33,943 nt of DNA from an uncultured Bacteroidales bacterium (GTDB taxonomy: Bacteria; Bacteroidota; Bacteroidia; Bacteroidales; UBA932), in the NCBI GenBank assembly GCA_947307265.1, contig CAMZIP010000004.1:1-33943 (forward strand), given 5' to 3'. Position 1 is the stretch's first letter. Each line of letters opens with the position of its first letter. The notes beneath the pieces were generated by a model. That model saw only the letters and a program-made list of their open reading frames with translations. It was not told the DNA's origin and searched no databases. The translations under genes and the position numbers were made by a program. Of this stretch, positions 1 through 10,246 are shown one piece after another.

Positions 1-338
1 CCTGGCCGTCGAGATGATCACCGTCCCGGACGAGGATCTCTACGCGGTAATCACCCATGACCGCCAAGGAAGGCTCGATGGCCGAGCTCCAGCGCGTGTA
101 AGTCCGCCGACATAGTCCTGATAGGCGATCAGGTCAATTGCGGTCAGTTTCGGCGAGGAGACGTTCAGTCAGATAATTTCATCCCAAAGACTTCTAAATT
201 TGTCCATTCAGCGCAGTATGGTTAACTTTTTGGGGGTCGTGAACAAAATCAAACCATAAACGGATGTTTCTGACCATCGTCTATGTGGATCTTGGTGTTT
301 CTTTGCAATTGAAAAAAGGCACGTTAATAACACGAAAA

Positions 339-1574
339 ATGAGAATCCAGGACGCTTTTGCAAAAATCTTCTTAGCCGCGGCTGTCATCACCCTGCCATC
401 CTGCTGCCACGAAGAAAGTATGGACCAGCTGACCAAGAGAGTGATGGACTGTGCGGTCCGGCAGCTCACCATCCTCGACCATCATTTAGCGGAAGATGAG
501 TTTCCCAGAACATTTATCAACGGGGCCTATCTGGATAGCGGAGCGGAGTGGTGGTGCAGCGGTTTCTTTCCGGGCAGCCTCTGGTATGTCTATGAAGTCA
601 CCGGCAATGAGACCATCAAGGAACTCGCGGTAAAGAATACGCTCAAGCTTCGGAATATTGTCAGTCTGTACACTGACCACGATATCGGTTTCCAAGTCAA
701 CTGTAGCTATGGAAATGCCTATCGTCTTACGGGTGATGAGCGTTATCTTCCAGTGATGGAAGCAGCCTCCGCAAAACTGGCCGGACGTTACAATCCAACC
801 GTAGGATGTATCAGGAGCTGGGACCACGAGTGGTTCAATTATCCGGTAATCATCGATAATATGATGAACCTTGAACTCCTTCTTTCTTGCTCCGGGCTTT
901 TCCGATGTGATTCGCTCAGCCGGATTGCGTGCGCGCACGCTAATACTACAATTATCAATCATTTCCGAGACGATTTCTCATCGTATCATCTTGTCGACTA
1001 TATCCCGGAATCGGGAGAGGTTGACCATAAGCAGACCGTTCAAGGCTTTGCGCACGAGTCCTCTTGGTCTCGCGGACAGGCTTGGGGCCTTTATGGCTAT
1101 ACGATGATGTTCGAGAAAACCGGTGACGGCAGCTATCTCACCCAGGCTGAGAACATTGCCCGCTACATACTCCCACTTCTTCCGGAGGATGGCGTTCCAT
1201 ATTGGGATTTCAACGCTCCCGGCACCCCTCACGCAATGCCCGCAGATGCTCCCGGGCATCCGGCTGTGTACAACTGGCGTGAAGGCGAGAAAATCGCGAG
1301 GGATGCTTCTGCTGCTGCCATTATGGCTTCTGCCTTCGTCACGCTTTCATCCCTCACCAAAGACAAGGCGCTTGCTTTCGAATGCAAGAAGATGGCGGAA
1401 AGGATCATCCGTGTACTGGCGTCCCCGATGTATCTTGCAGAGGTTGACGAAATTGGGGGATATCTGATAAAGCACTGTGTGGGCAATATGCAGGGACTCA
1501 GCGAGATCGATGTCCCTCTGACCTATGCGGACTACTATTTCCTTGAAGCAGTCGTGAAGTACGGCAGACGATAG
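339..1574 (+). CDS. GH88-like unsaturated glucuronyl hydrolase, lipoprotein
   Basis: From M26 of the 264..1574 ORF the protein starts MRIQDAFAKIFLAAAVITLPSCC, a lipobox-type signal. UGL/GH88 motifs: WWCSGFFPGSLWYVYE, DHDIGFQVNCSYGNAYRLTGDERY, YPVIIDNMMNLELL. Candidate catalytic Asp codons are at 681-683 and 855-857. Confidence 0.88.
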   Translation: MRIQDAFAKIFLAAAVITLPSCCHEESMDQLTKRVMDCAVRQLTILDHHLAEDEFPRTFINGAYLDSGAEWWCSGFFPGSLWYVYEVTGNETIKELAVKNTLKLRNIVSLYTDHDIGFQVNCSYGNAYRLTGDERYLPVMEAASAKLAGRYNPTVGCIRSWDHEWFNYPVIIDNMMNLELLLSCSGLFRCDSLSRIACAHANTTIINHFRDDFSSYHLVDYIPESGEVDHKQTVQGFAHESSWSRGQAWGLYGYTMMFEKTGDGSYLTQAENIARYILPLLPEDGVPYWDFNAPGTPHAMPADAPGHPAVYNWREGEKIARDASAAAIMASAFVTLSSLTKDKALAFECKKMAERIIRVLASPMYLAEVDEIGGYLIKHCVGNMQGLSEIDVPLTYADYYFLEAVVKYGRR

Positions 1575-1586
1575 CACAAGATTACT

Positions 1587-4500
1587 ATGAAGCAGAATTA
1601 TTTCGTCGCATTTGCGCTTCTGACCCTCCTTTCCTTGAACGCTTCAGCGCATACTGACGTCGAAGGGGACAAGAGGGCGATGGACCTTGTGTCCAGGATG
1701 ACCCTTGAGGAGAAATGTGATTATATCGGTGCGGCCCGGTCTTTCGTTATCCGGTCGATTCCCCGGTTGGGGATTCCTGAGGTCCGTATGGCAGACGGCC
1801 CCCAGGGTATCAGGAACAATACGGTAAGTACACTGTATCCCTGTGGCATCCTGACCGCATCGACGTGGAACCGGGAACTCGTGGAGGAACTCGGTCACGC
1901 CCTGGGATCAGATGCGAAGGCGCGGGGAGTGTCTTTCCTTCTCGGTCCGGGTGTCAACATCTACCGGTCTCCGATGTGCGGACGCAACTTTGAGTATTTC
2001 GGTGAGGATCCTTATCTCAGTTCCGAAGTGGCAAAACACTACATCATCGGCGTGCAGGATGAAGGCGTCATCGCTACGGTGAAGCATTTCGCCGCAAATA
2101 ACCAGGAGTGGAACCGCCATCACGCCTCTTCCGACGTGGATGAGAGAACTATGCACGAAATCTATTTCCCGGCTTTCAGGAAAGCAGTCGAGGATGCCCG
2201 CGTGGGATCGGTTATGAATAGCTACAATCCCGTTTTCGGTGTGCACGCTTCCGAGAACGCTTGGCTCAACATCGAGGTCCTTCGTGAAATGTGGGGCTTT
2301 GACGGGATCCTTATGTCCGACTGGACCTCCGTGTATTCATCCTCCGGAGCGGCCAACGGCGGGCTTGACCTTGAATGCCCCAAGGGTGTCTACTTCACGG
2401 CGGAGAGGCTGATTCCCCTCGTCGAGGCGGGCATTGTCCCTGAACAAGTCATTGACAAGAAAGTTTATGCCATCCTCAGCACCCTCAACCGATTCGGGCT
2501 CCTCGACAAGGATATCCAGGATAAGACCATCGCACTCGACAATCCGCAAAGCGATGACGTCGCCCTGCGCGTTGCGCGCGAAGGCATCGTGATGCTTGAG
2601 AACAGGGCTTCGGAACTCCCATTCCGGAAGAAGGACAAAGTGCTTGTGCTCGGACCGAATTCCACCGTGGTCACTACCGGTGGAGGCAGCGGTTTCGTGA
2701 CTCCTTTCCATACAACCAGCGTTGCGGATGGCCTCACCGCCCTCCGGGGTGCCAAGTCCGTGAACGTCCTTTCTGATGACGCGCTCTATCCGGACTGCAG
2801 CGGCCTCGTCCACAGAGGGTCAAATCCTTCGGAGCAGGGCTTTGATGCAACATTCTACAACAACAAGGCTCTTGAAGGAGATCCGGTGGTAAGCCGGGTC
2901 GACCCGGACATCGATTTCCGGTGGAAGAACGGGTCTCCCGATCCGGCCGTTGCAAATGACGGATTCTCTTGCCGCTGGGAGGGCATTTTCACGCCGAAGG
3001 CCAGTGGAATCGTCCGCTTTACCCTGGCCGGAGACGACGGCTACCGCCTTTTCATCGACGACGAGATGCTCGGCGGCGACTGGGGAAACCATTCGCTGAC
3101 CTCCAGGACCCTGTTCCACCAGGTAAAGGCCGGTCGGGCTTACAGGATCCGTATGGAATTCTATGACAACTATTCCGATGCGACCGTGCAGTGCAAGATG
3201 GGCTTCTTTGACGAAGCCGGACTTGTCGCCGCGCTCGCTAAGGCGGACAAGGTGGTATTCTGCGGCGGATTCAACAGTGACATTGAAGGCGAGGGTTTCG
3301 ACCGTCCTTTTGCGCTTCCCGAGGCGCAGATCGAACTGATCAGACTCATTTCTTCCTTGCACCCCCACGTCACCGTCGTGATGAATGCCGGTGGAGCCGT
3401 GGATTTCAACGGCTGGAGCGAGGATGTCGAGGCGGTCCTTATGTCGTGGTACGCCGGTCAGGAAGGCGGGCGGGCCGTGGCGGAAATCCTCTCGGGCGTT
3501 ATCAGCCCAAGTGGCAAACTGCCCGCCACCTTCGAGAATCAGTGGGAGGACAATCCCGCCCACGACAGTTATTATGACAATACGCCGGTGAAGACACAGG
3601 GACAGCCCTATAAGCGAGTGGAGTACAGGGAAGGCATTTTCGTCGGCTACAGAGGATATGATAAGAATGGTGTGACTCCGAGATATCCATTTGGCTATGG
3701 CTTGAGTTACACACAATTTGAATATGGCTCCCTTGAAGTGGAAAGAATCGGCATCGACTCCCTGAAGGTTTCTTTCGATGTGACGAATACTGGTAAGATG
3801 GACGGAGCCGAAGCAGCACAGATCTATGTGCGCGACCTGGCTTGTTCTGTCCCCAGACCGGCGAAGGAACTCAAGGGATACGAAAAGCATTTCATCCCGA
3901 AGGGGCGGACCGTAAGGTATGAGACAGTGCTCGGACCGGATGCCTTCTCATTCTATGATGTCAAAGCAAAGGCGTTCACGCTGGAGCCGGGAGATTTCCA
4001 GATACTCGTCGGCCCTTCATCGGCCGAACTCCCTCTCCAGGCCACCGTCTATCTGGGGGCGCCGGAGTACACTGCGGTTTCCCTGGAGCCTGACAGGACC
4101 TCGGTAATCCGGAATCCGCTCAATGGATGGGTCCTTTACCTGGGCCGCAATTTCGATGAAAACTTCTGGACGTCAACTGGTTATGATAAGGTTCCTACGG
4201 GCCTTGCCGATGAGACGACCCGTGTCTGGGACTGGTGTGGCGGTACTACCTACATCAGGACCAGCTGGGCATCGATGGAGCCGGAAGAAGGGAAATACTT
4301 CTGGAATGATCCCGATTCGCGTCTTTACAAACTCCTTGCTTCCGTCAGGGAAAAAGGATTCAGGCTTGCATTCCGGATCGTTGTGGATGCCCGGGACCAG
4401 GGACAGAACACACCGATGTATGTGATCGATGCGGGAGCCGAGTACTTCTCTGTGAAAGTGGGGGAGAAGGAAGTCTTCACGCCTTATCCGGACGACCCGG

Positions 4501-5522
4501 TTTTCCAAGAGAAGTATGCAAAATTCATCGAAGCGTTCGCTGCCCGTTTCAACGAGGCCGATGAAGTCGACTTCATCGACGCATACGGCCTGGGCAAATG
4601 GGGGGAGGCACACTCGATGACGTACAAGGACCAGAAGAACAGGATTCCCGTCTTTGAGTGGATTACCGATCTCTATTCGAAGGTGTTCACCCGGGTCCCG
4701 CTGATCATCAACTATCACCGGGTCCTGGCCGTCCAACACGTGAACGGGTGGGAGGACCAGCCTGATCCCTATTCCGAGATGCTTCTGAACAGCTGCATCG
4801 GCAAGGGCTACAGCCTCCGGCACGATGCGTTCGGTATGACCGGTTACTATCAGCAGTGGGAGAAGGACTTCGCCCGGAAGTGGCGCCACAAGCTGCCCAT
4901 CATCTTTGAGGGAGGCTGGATCACCGGTGCCCATCACCGCTACTGGATCGATCCTTCCGGACTGTATCGGGAGGGGCATCCCGAGGACGTGAGGAAGGCT
5001 GAAATCGCCGCCGCCGCCGAGGCCCACGTCAATATGATGGATTTCCGTGTGGGCAACGAGACCCTGTCCTGGATGCAGAATCTGGACCTTGTCAGGGAAT
5101 TTGTCGAGAAGGGCGGCTACCGGCTGTATCCCTCCTCTCTCTCCCTTCCGGTTTCCGCCGTGAGCGGATCCTCCTTCATAATCGACCACACGTGGGAGAA
5201 TCTCGGATGGGGTTACTGCCCGAACAATATCAGGCAGTGGAACTATCGATACAAGCCGGCCTTCTCCCTCCTCTCCGAGGATGGTACGGTCGTGAAAGTC
5301 TTTGTGGACACGGACGCGGAACCTTCCGAGTGGCTGAAGGATGCGCCAATGGCTTATCACTTTGAAGCTTCACTGGACGGCATCCCGCCAGGCAAATACA
5401 AATGGGCCGTCGGCATTGTGGATACGACGAGGGACAATACCATCGGAATCAACCTTTCCCTCCCGGATTCAGTGAAGACTGACGCAGGCTGGGCCGTCAT
5501 AAACCGTATTACCATTTATTAA
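1587..5522 (+). CDS. GH3 beta-glycosidase with PA14 insertion and Fn3-like domain, fused to a C-terminal DUF4832-like module
   Basis: Sec signal MKQNYFVAFALLTLLSLNASA. GH3 motifs: MTLEEK, GPGVNIYRSPMCGRNFEYFGEDPYL, KHFAANNQE, GFDGILMSDW (Asp codon 2319-2321), IEGEGFDRP. PA14-like segment FTLAGDDGYRLFIDDEMLGGDWG. C-terminal ~480 aa align by eye to the CDSs at 11540 and 13108. Confidence 0.9.
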   Translation: MKQNYFVAFALLTLLSLNASAHTDVEGDKRAMDLVSRMTLEEKCDYIGAARSFVIRSIPRLGIPEVRMADGPQGIRNNTVSTLYPCGILTASTWNRELVEELGHALGSDAKARGVSFLLGPGVNIYRSPMCGRNFEYFGEDPYLSSEVAKHYIIGVQDEGVIATVKHFAANNQEWNRHHASSDVDERTMHEIYFPAFRKAVEDARVGSVMNSYNPVFGVHASENAWLNIEVLREMWGFDGILMSDWTSVYSSSGAANGGLDLECPKGVYFTAERLIPLVEAGIVPEQVIDKKVYAILSTLNRFGLLDKDIQDKTIALDNPQSDDVALRVAREGIVMLENRASELPFRKKDKVLVLGPNSTVVTTGGGSGFVTPFHTTSVADGLTALRGAKSVNVLSDDALYPDCSGLVHRGSNPSEQGFDATFYNNKALEGDPVVSRVDPDIDFRWKNGSPDPAVANDGFSCRWEGIFTPKASGIVRFTLAGDDGYRLFIDDEMLGGDWGNHSLTSRTLFHQVKAGRAYRIRMEFYDNYSDATVQCKMGFFDEAGLVAALAKADKVVFCGGFNSDIEGEGFDRPFALPEAQIELIRLISSLHPHVTVVMNAGGAVDFNGWSEDVEAVLMSWYAGQEGGRAVAEILSGVISPSGKLPATFENQWEDNPAHDSYYDNTPVKTQGQPYKRVEYREGIFVGYRGYDKNGVTPRYPFGYGLSYTQFEYGSLEVERIGIDSLKVSFDVTNTGKMDGAEAAQIYVRDLACSVPRPAKELKGYEKHFIPKGRTVRYETVLGPDAFSFYDVKAKAFTLEPGDFQILVGPSSAELPLQATVYLGAPEYTAVSLEPDRTSVIRNPLNGWVLYLGRNFDENFWTSTGYDKVPTGLADETTRVWDWCGGTTYIRTSWASMEPEEGKYFWNDPDSRLYKLLASVREKGFRLAFRIVVDARDQGQNTPMYVIDAGAEYFSVKVGEKEVFTPYPDDPVFQEKYAKFIEAFAARFNEADEVDFIDAYGLGKWGEAHSMTYKDQKNRIPVFEWITDLYSKVFTRVPLIINYHRVLAVQHVNGWEDQPDPYSEMLLNSCIGKGYSLRHDAFGMTGYYQQWEKDFARKWRHKLPIIFEGGWITGAHHRYWIDPSGLYREGHPEDVRKAEIAAAAEAHVNMMDFRVGNETLSWMQNLDLVREFVEKGGYRLYPSSLSLPVSAVSGSSFIIDHTWENLGWGYCPNNIRQWNYRYKPAFSLLSEDGTVVKVFVDTDAEPSEWLKDAPMAYHFEASLDGIPPGKYKWAVGIVDTTRDNTIGINLSLPDSVKTDAGWAVINRITIY
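4070..5519 (+). other. C-terminal DUF4832-like module (copy A) within the GH3 fusion protein
   Basis: RNPLNGWVLY...YIRTSWASMEPEEGKYFW...DAYGLGKWGEAH...LIINYHRV...IIFEGGWI...NMMDFRVGNET...YRLYPSSLSLP...ENLGWGYCPNNIRQWNYRYK; co-linear with copies B and C. Boundaries approximate. Confidence 0.85.
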
Positions 5523-5552
5523 ACAATATTGTTCTAACCAAATCATCAGATC

Positions 5553-8500
5553 ATGAAAACAGCATTTAAAGCCGTATTCCTTTCGGCAATGCTCGCATTC
5601 TTTGCATCAGGCCTGTCGGCCTATGCACAGAACATGAAAGTGACCGGTAAGGTTGTGGACGAGGCGGGCGACCCTGTCATCGGTGTCGTGGTCTTCGTGC
5701 AAGACACGAAGGTTTCTCCTGCCTTGACTGATATCGACGGTTATTATTCCATCGTCGCCCCTCCGGACGCAGGGCTGACATTCAGTTGCCTTGGCTACAA
5801 GGAGGTTGAAGTGAAACTCACCGGGAACCCGGTCGTCAACGTGACGCTCATCCCTGACACCGTGAACCTTGACGAAGCGGTCGTCATCGGATATGGCAGC
5901 CAGAAGATGAAGGACTTGACCGGAGGCCTCTCCGTCGTCGGCGAGCAGACGCTCGGAATGGTTTCTTCCGGAAACCTGATGGACCGAATCTCGGGCCAGG
6001 TGGCCGGTCTGACCATCACCACCGGCGATGAGAAACCCGGTTCGAACCAGTCTCTCCTGATCCGTGGCCAGAACTCCCTTTCGGGTTCCAACAGTCCGCT
6101 CATCGTGCTTGACGGCATCCCTTACGAAGGTTCACTCGCCGATATCGACCCTGACCTCGTCGAGAGTATGACTGTCCTGAAGGATGCGTCTTCCGTCGCC
6201 ATCTATGGCTCCCGCGGATCCAATGGCGTCATCTTGATCAACACCAAGGGCGGAAAGCAGGGCTCCCTTATGGTGACCTACAAGGCCAGCGTCTCCTATG
6301 TGGAGCCTATGCAGCGCATCCAGGTGATGGGCCCGAACGAGTATGTCCGTTACAAGCAGGATATGGGACGTCTGGGGACCAAGCAGTACAGCGGCGAACA
6401 ACTGGACCCGCTCGCCGGACAGATCATCTCCGCTTCGGAGAAGGTCAATTACGCAAAGGGCGAGGTGGTGGACTGGCAGGACATCGTGTTCCGCAACACC
6501 GTCAACACCGACCACCAGGTGTCATTCTCGGGCGGTACCGAGAACACCCAGTATATGGCGGCGGTCTCTTTCCTTCACCAGCCGGGCGTGGTCTACAATG
6601 CCCACTATGACCGTGTCTCAGTCTACTCCAATGTGAAGCAGAAACTGAACAGTTGGCTCAATGTCGGTCTCACCGTACAGTTCGTGAACCGTGAGACCGG
6701 CGGTGTGACGCCGAACCTCGAGCACGCAATCAAACAGTCTCCCTATGGTATCTTCAAGGATGAGACGGGTATGTACTATGAGGAGCCGATGGACTACTCC
6801 AACTTCCCGAATCCGATGAAGGATGTCAACGCGGACCAGAAGAACACCAGCCGCAATGCTGTGCTGAACGGTTTCGTGAACCTCACTTTTATGGAGGGCT
6901 TCACCTTCAAGAGCCAGTTCGGCTACAACTACCGGGACAACTTCACGGGCACCTATTACGGGCGTAACACCATTACCGGACGGAAGGTCAACGGCCGCGC
7001 ATCCATCAGCAACAGCCAGACGGTCGATTATACCTGGGAGAACATTCTCAAGTTCGACAGGACCTTCGGCAAGCATCACGTCGATGTGACCGCGCTTTTC
7101 TCGATGCAGGAGAAGAAGAACAACAGCAGCAGCCTCTCGGGTGAAAGCTTCGTGAACGACGACTCGAGCTTCTACAAGATGGATGGCGCCGAGAGCAACA
7201 TCAAGGTGGGTTCCAGCTACTGGAAGGAGAATATGATGTCTGGAATGTTCCGTCTCAACTACGGCTATGACAGCAGATACCTGTTCACGGTCACGGGCCG
7301 CGCCGACGGTGCTTCCGTGTTCGGAAGCAACAACAAGTGGGGTTTCTTCCCTTCGGCCGCGTTCGCCTGGAACATATCCGAGGAGGAATTCCTCAAGGAT
7401 CGCGTCCGGGCCGTGGAGATGCTCAAGCTCCGTCTCTCATACGGTGCCAACGGTAACAATGCAATCAGCCGCTATACCACGCTCGACCGTCTGTATGCGA
7501 CCAACGGCGTGAAGTACATCTTCGGCGACGGAAGTACCGCAGTCAACTCCGCATACCTTCCGCAGGATGGTATCGGCAACCCCAATCTCCGCTGGGAGAC
7601 CACTTACACGGCCAACGTCGGTATCGACTTCCTCTTCTTCCGGGGCCGTTTGGGCGGTTCCGTCGATGCCTACCTTTCTAACACCAAAGACCTCCTTATG
7701 ACCCGTACCGTTCCGATTATGAACGGTTATAGCAAGATTTGGGACAACATCGGCGCCACGCAGAACAAGGGTATCGAGTTGACGCTCAACACGGTGAATG
7801 TCCGTTCCAACAATTTCACCTGGAACACGGACTTCAACTTCTTCCTCAACAGGGACAAGATCGTCGAACTCCGCGGTGACGGCAAGGATGACATCAACAA
7901 CAAATGGTTCATCGGAAAGCCGCTTTCCGTGTACTATGACTACTATATGGTCGGCATCTGGCAGGATGGTGACGAGTTCACTTTCGAGGATGTGGAAGGC
8001 AACATCAAGACTCACCAGAGCGGTGCGAAACCGGGTGACGCCAAGCTTCAGGATGTCAACGGCGACGGAGTCATCGATGCGGACAACGACCGCAAGGTCA
8101 TCGGCAGCACGAAGCCTTCCTGGACTGCATCCTTGGGCAACCGCTTCCAGTACAAGAACCTGTATTTCAGCTTCCTGGTCAATGGCAAGTTCGGGATGTG
8201 GGTCGAGGACAACGTCGCAAACATCACGTCTTATTCCTTCGGCTCGGGCAACTACATCCACGGTGTGAAGTACTGGACCCCGGAGACGCCTGATGCGGAC
8301 GTCGTTTCCCCCGGCTATGTGCAGTCTTTCAGCCACAGCTTCTACAAGCAACTCAACTACGTCCAGTTCAAGAACGTGACGCTCGGCTATAAGTTCCCCA
8401 AGTCCACGGTCCGGAAGATGCATATCCAGGGGCTGGACATCAACTTGAGCGTCAACAATATCGGCGTCATCTCCAACAAGCGCCAGATGCTCAACTACGA

Positions 8501-8567
8501 CAACAGCTGGTTCGCCTCCTATCCGACTGCGCGCTCCTATATGCTTGGCGCTACAATAACTTTCTAA
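5553..8567 (+). CDS. SusC/RagA-type TonB-linked outer membrane transporter
   Basis: Signal peptide MKTAFKAVFLSAMLAFFASGLSAYA, carboxypeptidase-regulatory-like N-domain (VTGKVVDEAGDPVIGVVVFV), plug (LDEAVVIGYGSQKMKDLTGGLSVV, LIVLDGIPYEGSLADIDPDLVESMTVLKDASSVAIYGSRGSNGVILINTKGG), and a beta-barrel ending ...SYMLGATITF. Confidence 0.97.
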   Translation: MKTAFKAVFLSAMLAFFASGLSAYAQNMKVTGKVVDEAGDPVIGVVVFVQDTKVSPALTDIDGYYSIVAPPDAGLTFSCLGYKEVEVKLTGNPVVNVTLIPDTVNLDEAVVIGYGSQKMKDLTGGLSVVGEQTLGMVSSGNLMDRISGQVAGLTITTGDEKPGSNQSLLIRGQNSLSGSNSPLIVLDGIPYEGSLADIDPDLVESMTVLKDASSVAIYGSRGSNGVILINTKGGKQGSLMVTYKASVSYVEPMQRIQVMGPNEYVRYKQDMGRLGTKQYSGEQLDPLAGQIISASEKVNYAKGEVVDWQDIVFRNTVNTDHQVSFSGGTENTQYMAAVSFLHQPGVVYNAHYDRVSVYSNVKQKLNSWLNVGLTVQFVNRETGGVTPNLEHAIKQSPYGIFKDETGMYYEEPMDYSNFPNPMKDVNADQKNTSRNAVLNGFVNLTFMEGFTFKSQFGYNYRDNFTGTYYGRNTITGRKVNGRASISNSQTVDYTWENILKFDRTFGKHHVDVTALFSMQEKKNNSSSLSGESFVNDDSSFYKMDGAESNIKVGSSYWKENMMSGMFRLNYGYDSRYLFTVTGRADGASVFGSNNKWGFFPSAAFAWNISEEEFLKDRVRAVEMLKLRLSYGANGNNAISRYTTLDRLYATNGVKYIFGDGSTAVNSAYLPQDGIGNPNLRWETTYTANVGIDFLFFRGRLGGSVDAYLSNTKDLLMTRTVPIMNGYSKIWDNIGATQNKGIELTLNTVNVRSNNFTWNTDFNFFLNRDKIVELRGDGKDDINNKWFIGKPLSVYYDYYMVGIWQDGDEFTFEDVEGNIKTHQSGAKPGDAKLQDVNGDGVIDADNDRKVIGSTKPSWTASLGNRFQYKNLYFSFLVNGKFGMWVEDNVANITSYSFGSGNYIHGVKYWTPETPDADVVSPGYVQSFSHSFYKQLNYVQFKNVTLGYKFPKSTVRKMHIQGLDINLSVNNIGVISNKRQMLNYDNSWFASYPTARSYMLGATITF

Positions 8568-8578
8568 TCCGAACAGCA

Positions 8579-10234
8579 ATGAAACGCAATATCATCTTGG
8601 CGGGTGCCGCGGCAATGGCCCTCTTCGCGGCCGCCTCCTGCGACTATCTTACCGAAGACCTGAGGAGCAGCCTTGCTCCGGAAAACACCTATACAAGCTC
8701 AATGGGCTTCCAGGTGGGAGCGAACGGCCTTTATTCCATCGCCCGTTCGGAGTACAACACCTGGGGAGAGGAAGGCGCATATATGCACGGGGCCGCCTGC
8801 GCGTATGAGACGCTCCAGATTGCAACCGACATCGTCGACCAGAGCGGTGCTAAGGACGGTTCCCTGACTGCATTCGCCAACCTTACCCTCAAGGCGTCCG
8901 AGCGGTTCGTAGGTTCTTATTGGAACTGGTCCTACAACCTCATCGCTTCCGCGAACGAGATTCTCATCTATGCGGAGAAGAACGACAATTGGGACCTTCC
9001 CGGCGACAAGACGAAGTACGAGGCCATCGCCCGCTTCTTCCGTGCATACGGTTATCGCTCCCTTGTCTACCTGTATGGAGACGTTCCATACGTGGAGTCC
9101 ATCGAGACCCCGTTCAAGCTCTCTTTTACCAGAACGCCGAAGGAGGAGGTCCTCGGGCACATCATCGACGACTTCGAGTTCGCCGCGGCAAACCTTCCCA
9201 AGGATCCTGACGCCGTGAAGCCGGGCGAACTCACCTGCTGGGCGGCCTATCACCTCCTGGCGGAGATGTGCAATTTCGCCGGCCGTTACGACGACGCAAT
9301 CGCCGCCGCGAAGGCTGTCATCGATAGCAAGTACTTCAAACTCAACGACGTGCGTTTCGGCGCAAGAGCCAAGGAGCGCGGAGACGCCTTCAGCGATCTG
9401 TTCGTGGAGAACAACCAGAACCGTAATTCCGGCAACCCGGAAAGCATTTGGGTGATGCAGTTCGAGTACAAGACCGTCGGCGGCGGCACCAACTCTGACG
9501 ACTGGACGCGACGCGCCTGGAACCCCCAGTACTTCAACATCAACGGCTTCGCACTTGCCGACTCGCTCGGAGGCCGCGGCCTTGCACAGATCGCCCCGAT
9601 GAAGTGGTGGACCGGAACGAAGAATACGCAGGCGACCCAGCTCGACGGCTTCTCGGAGGAGGGCATCTTCACCCCCGGCGACATCCGCAACTCCAATTAC
9701 AACATCAAGAGGAACTGGTACTACAACAATCCGCTAGTGCCTTCTACGTTGGGGAAGCAGTGCAACATTACCGATGGTACCTGGAGCAGCGGTCAGCTTT
9801 TCCCCGCAGTCACCAAGTTCTTCTACGGAAAGGCGGACAATCTGCAGCTCACCGGTTCCTATAAGGACCGTATGAAGTGCCGTCTCGCCGAGACCTACCT
9901 CCATCTGGCCGAATCATATATCCGAAAAGGTGATGCCCAGTCCGCGGCGGAGGCCATCAACGTGGTCCGTCTCCGTGCGAAGGCTCCCCAGGTCACCGCG
10001 GCCGACATCGATATGGATTTCCTCCTTGACGAGCGGATCCGTGAACTGGTCGGCGAAGAGAGCCGCCGTTTTACCCTGGTCCGTACCGGCAAGTATGTCG
10101 AGCGCGTAAGGAAGTACAACGCCGCCATCGCCGACAAGGTCAACGAGAACCACGCGCTTTGGCCGATTCCTCAGGCCATCCTTGATGCAAACAGGGAGGG
10201 TGAGTTCCCCCAGAACCCCGGTTATGAAAACTAA
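8579..10234 (+). CDS. SusD/RagB-type nutrient-binding outer membrane lipoprotein
   Basis: Lipobox AAASCDYL; SusD motifs (RFFRAYGYRSLVYLYGDVPYVE, TPKEEVLGHIIDDFEFAAANLP, CRLAETYLHLAESYIRKGDAQSAAEAINVVRLRA, LLDERIRELVGEESRRFTLVRTGK); immediately follows SusC. Confidence 0.96.
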   Translation: MKRNIILAGAAAMALFAAASCDYLTEDLRSSLAPENTYTSSMGFQVGANGLYSIARSEYNTWGEEGAYMHGAACAYETLQIATDIVDQSGAKDGSLTAFANLTLKASERFVGSYWNWSYNLIASANEILIYAEKNDNWDLPGDKTKYEAIARFFRAYGYRSLVYLYGDVPYVESIETPFKLSFTRTPKEEVLGHIIDDFEFAAANLPKDPDAVKPGELTCWAAYHLLAEMCNFAGRYDDAIAAAKAVIDSKYFKLNDVRFGARAKERGDAFSDLFVENNQNRNSGNPESIWVMQFEYKTVGGGTNSDDWTRRAWNPQYFNINGFALADSLGGRGLAQIAPMKWWTGTKNTQATQLDGFSEEGIFTPGDIRNSNYNIKRNWYYNNPLVPSTLGKQCNITDGTWSSGQLFPAVTKFFYGKADNLQLTGSYKDRMKCRLAETYLHLAESYIRKGDAQSAAEAINVVRLRAKAPQVTAADIDMDFLLDERIRELVGEESRRFTLVRTGKYVERVRKYNAAIADKVNENHALWPIPQAILDANREGEFPQNPGYEN

Positions 10235-10246
10235 AGACAGTTCAAA

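Noticed and set aside
195-202. TAAATTTG as the operon promoter -7 element
   Set aside because: It fits TAnnTTTG but there is no TTG/TTTG at the required ~19-21 nt upstream, and the leader to 339 would be long; not enough to call.
264-338. Upstream start of the GH88 ORF at 264
   Set aside because: The ATG at 339 places a lipoprotein signal at the N-terminus; the first 25 residues have no recognisable role.
2820-3890. Long minus-strand ORF (356 aa) opposite the GH3 gene, and similar antisense ORFs at 4173-5360, 7437-8579, 22000-23928 and 29851-30945
   Set aside because: They lie fully antisense to clearly recognisable genes, show low-complexity composition typical of the reverse complement of GC-rich coding DNA, and have no recognisable motifs.
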